From: Actinomycetes bacterium
GTDB lineage: Bacteria; Actinomycetota; Actinomycetes; Mycobacteriales; Mycobacteriaceae
Assembly: GCA_023460175.1 (NCBI GenBank)
Contig: JAEWRC010000234.1
Coordinates: forward strand, 1-53,939
Direction of reading: 5' to 3'
Length of the DNA stretch: 53,939 bases
Shown: one piece after another, positions 52,563 through 53,939 of the stretch
Numbering within the stretch: the stretch's first letter is position 1
How the letters are laid out: each line of letters starts with the position of its first letter
Notes under the pieces: generated by a model
Databases searched by the model: none
Seen by the model: the letters and a program-made list of their open reading frames with translations, nothing else
What the model was told of the DNA's origin: nothing
Position numbers and translations under genes: made by a program

Positions 52563-53939
52563 GTGAACTCAGCCGGAGCCCGGCCGCCGCGCCACCGGGT
52601 CGTCGTGGTGGGGGGCGGCTTCGGGGGCCTGAACGTCAGTCGTGCGCTGGCCAAGGCCGATGTCGACGTGACGATCATCGACCGCACCAACCATCACCTG
52701 TTCCAGCCGCTGCTGTATCAGGTGGCGACCGGGATCATGCCCGAGGGACTGATCGCGCCCGCCCTGCGTCGGGTGGTGCGCGGTCAGTCGCACACCAAGG
52801 TGGTGCTCGGCGAGGTGACCGACATCGACCTGGGCACCCGGCGGGTGTCGGTGCTGGCACCGGAGTCGGCCCGACTCGAGTTTCCCTACGACACGCTGGT
52901 GGTCGCCGCCGGCGCCACCCATGCCTATTTCGGCAACGACGACTGGGCGGCCTACGCACCCGGCATGAAGACCCTCGAGGATGCCCGCCATCTGCGCAAC
53001 CGAATCCTCGGCGCATTCGAGATCGCCGAGCTGACAACGGATCCCACGGAACGCGCGAAGAACCTCACGTTCGTCGTGGTGGGGGCGGGGCCGACCGGGG
53101 TCGAGGTGGTCGGCCAGATCGCCGAACTGGCCCACCGCGTCCTGCCGGGCGATTACCGCAACATCGACACCCGCTCGGCGCGGATCATCCTGGTCGAGGC
53201 CGGGCCGGTGGTGCTCGGCCCGTTCGAGCCGAAACTGCAGCGCTACACCCACGAGCGCCTGGAGAAGATGGGCGTTCAGGTGCGCTGCGGCACCGCCGCG
53301 ATCGCGATGGACGACGACAGCATCACGGTCCGGGAGGGCATGAAAGAGGCGGACGAGGAGCGCATACCGGCCGCGACCAAGGTGTGGGCGGCGGGGGTGA
53401 AGGCCTCGCCGCTGGCGGGTCTGCTCGCCCGCGGTTCCGGCGCCGAACTCGACCGGGCGGGACGGATCCTGGTGCAGCCCGATTGCAGTCTGCCCGGCCA
53501 CCCGGAGGTGTTCGCCATCGGAGACATGGTGTCGCTCAACGGACTTCCCGGCGTCGCGCAACCCGCGATGCAGGAGGGCAAATACGTCGGGAAGCTCATC
53601 CGGCGGCGGCTGCAGGGGGAGCAGTCCACGGCACCGTTCAAGTATTTCGACAAGGGCAGCATGGCCACCATCGGCCGGATGCGCGCGGTGGCACACTCGG
53701 GCAAGCTGAACATCGTCGGCATCCCCGCGTTCGTCATGTGGGCGTTCATCCACGTGCTGTACCTGATCGGCTGGGGAAACCGGGTGGGCACGTTGTACAC
53801 CTGGTCGCGCGCCCTGTGGTTCACCCACAATCGGGCGCATCGCATCATCACGCTCGACCAGGCATCGGAGGAACTGGGACACGCAACCTCCGACCGCACG
53901 ACGCCCGACCGCACGACGCCCGACCACAACGACCACTAG
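52563..53939 (+). CDS. ndh: Type II NADH:quinone oxidoreductase
   Basis: A 458-residue single-subunit respiratory dehydrogenase that oxidises NADH and reduces menaquinone without pumping protons. The FAD motif is VVVVGGGFGGLNVSRAL, the NADH motif VVVGAGPTGVEVVGQIAEL, and the second FAD-contact region VFAIGDMVSL. A C-terminal membrane-anchoring helix lies in VGIPAFVMWAFIHVLYLIGWG. GTG start. The window ends exactly at its stop. The last residues (SDRTTPDRTTPDHNDH) come from a 15-bp DNA repeat. Confidence 0.93.
   Translation: MNSAGARPPRHRVVVVGGGFGGLNVSRALAKADVDVTIIDRTNHHLFQPLLYQVATGIMPEGLIAPALRRVVRGQSHTKVVLGEVTDIDLGTRRVSVLAPESARLEFPYDTLVVAAGATHAYFGNDDWAAYAPGMKTLEDARHLRNRILGAFEIAELTTDPTERAKNLTFVVVGAGPTGVEVVGQIAELAHRVLPGDYRNIDTRSARIILVEAGPVVLGPFEPKLQRYTHERLEKMGVQVRCGTAAIAMDDDSITVREGMKEADEERIPAATKVWAAGVKASPLAGLLARGSGAELDRAGRILVQPDCSLPGHPEVFAIGDMVSLNGLPGVAQPAMQEGKYVGKLIRRRLQGEQSTAPFKYFDKGSMATIGRMRAVAHSGKLNIVGIPAFVMWAFIHVLYLIGWGNRVGTLYTWSRALWFTHNRAHRIITLDQASEELGHATSDRTTPDRTTPDHNDH
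53891..53925 (+). repeat. 15-bp tandem repeat at the ndh 3' end
   Basis: CGACCGCACGACGCC occurs at 53891-53905 and 53906-53920, plus a partial third copy. It encodes the repeated D-R-T-T-P tail of Ndh. Confidence 0.75.

Overview
The window is very GC-rich, densely packed actinobacterial DNA. It looks like a chromosomal segment of a Mycolicibacterium/Mycobacterium-type bacterium. Four things point there: an almost canonical RbpA; lnt and ppm1 as two overlapping genes (the M. smegmatis arrangement, fused in M. tuberculosis); a PncA with every mycobacterial active-site residue; and the lppI-lipT and pncA-Rv2042c neighbours that M. tuberculosis keeps around rbpA/ppm1. Many genes have a TANNNT -10 box 6-7 nt before the start codon, the mycobacterial leaderless arrangement. 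I saw no tRNA, rRNA, CRISPR array, insertion sequence or phage gene, and no stretch over 300 bp without a gene.

Layout. 1-6.9 kb: end of an amidohydrolase, lnt, ppm1, rbpA (opposite strand, with an ECF-type promoter), a zinc-ribbon protein, an LppI-like lipoprotein and a LipT-like esterase. 6.9-13.6 kb: copper amine oxidase, a kinase-fold/DUF fusion, gluconate kinase and permease, an RDD protein. 13.6-19.0 kb: a DoxX protein with 11-residue repeats, a TetR regulator, a methyltransferase, and a tightly overlapping glycosyltransferase-methyltransferase-toroid operon. 19.1-24.6 kb: pncA, a SnoaL-like gene and a polyamine-type ABC importer. 24.9-34.9 kb: acyl-CoA and lipid-type genes (AMP ligase, thioesterases, acyl-CoA dehydrogenase, LLM oxidoreductase), an MFS pump, a 2-hydroxyacid dehydrogenase and XRE and TetR regulators. 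34.9-38.1 kb: a phosphatase/histidine kinase/response regulator operon. 38.2-46.8 kb: sodA, an HTTM membrane protein, a kinase-fold protein, an MFS/DUF309 pair, a reductase, a baeRF-like protein, TspO and a CAP protein. 46.8-53.9 kb: PHA synthase, two meta-cleavage hydratase/decarboxylase paralogues, two IclR regulators, a short helical protein and a type II NADH dehydrogenase.

How genes work together. The best candidate for an undescribed system is the 14.6-19.0 kb block. The TetR gene and the glycosyltransferase operon each carry a 20-bp inverted repeat of the form GTYYGGACA-NN-TGTCCRGAC. In both promoters it overlaps the downstream edge of the -10 box by the same two bases. This predicts one regulator controlling itself and a glycosylation/methylation pathway whose product I cannot name. 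Similar but weaker regulatory layouts are seen at the acyl-CoA dehydrogenase/TetR junction (paired CAGTACT repeats 20 bp apart), at sodA (four tandem 8-bp units at the -35 region) and between the IclR genes (a 23-bp near-palindrome).
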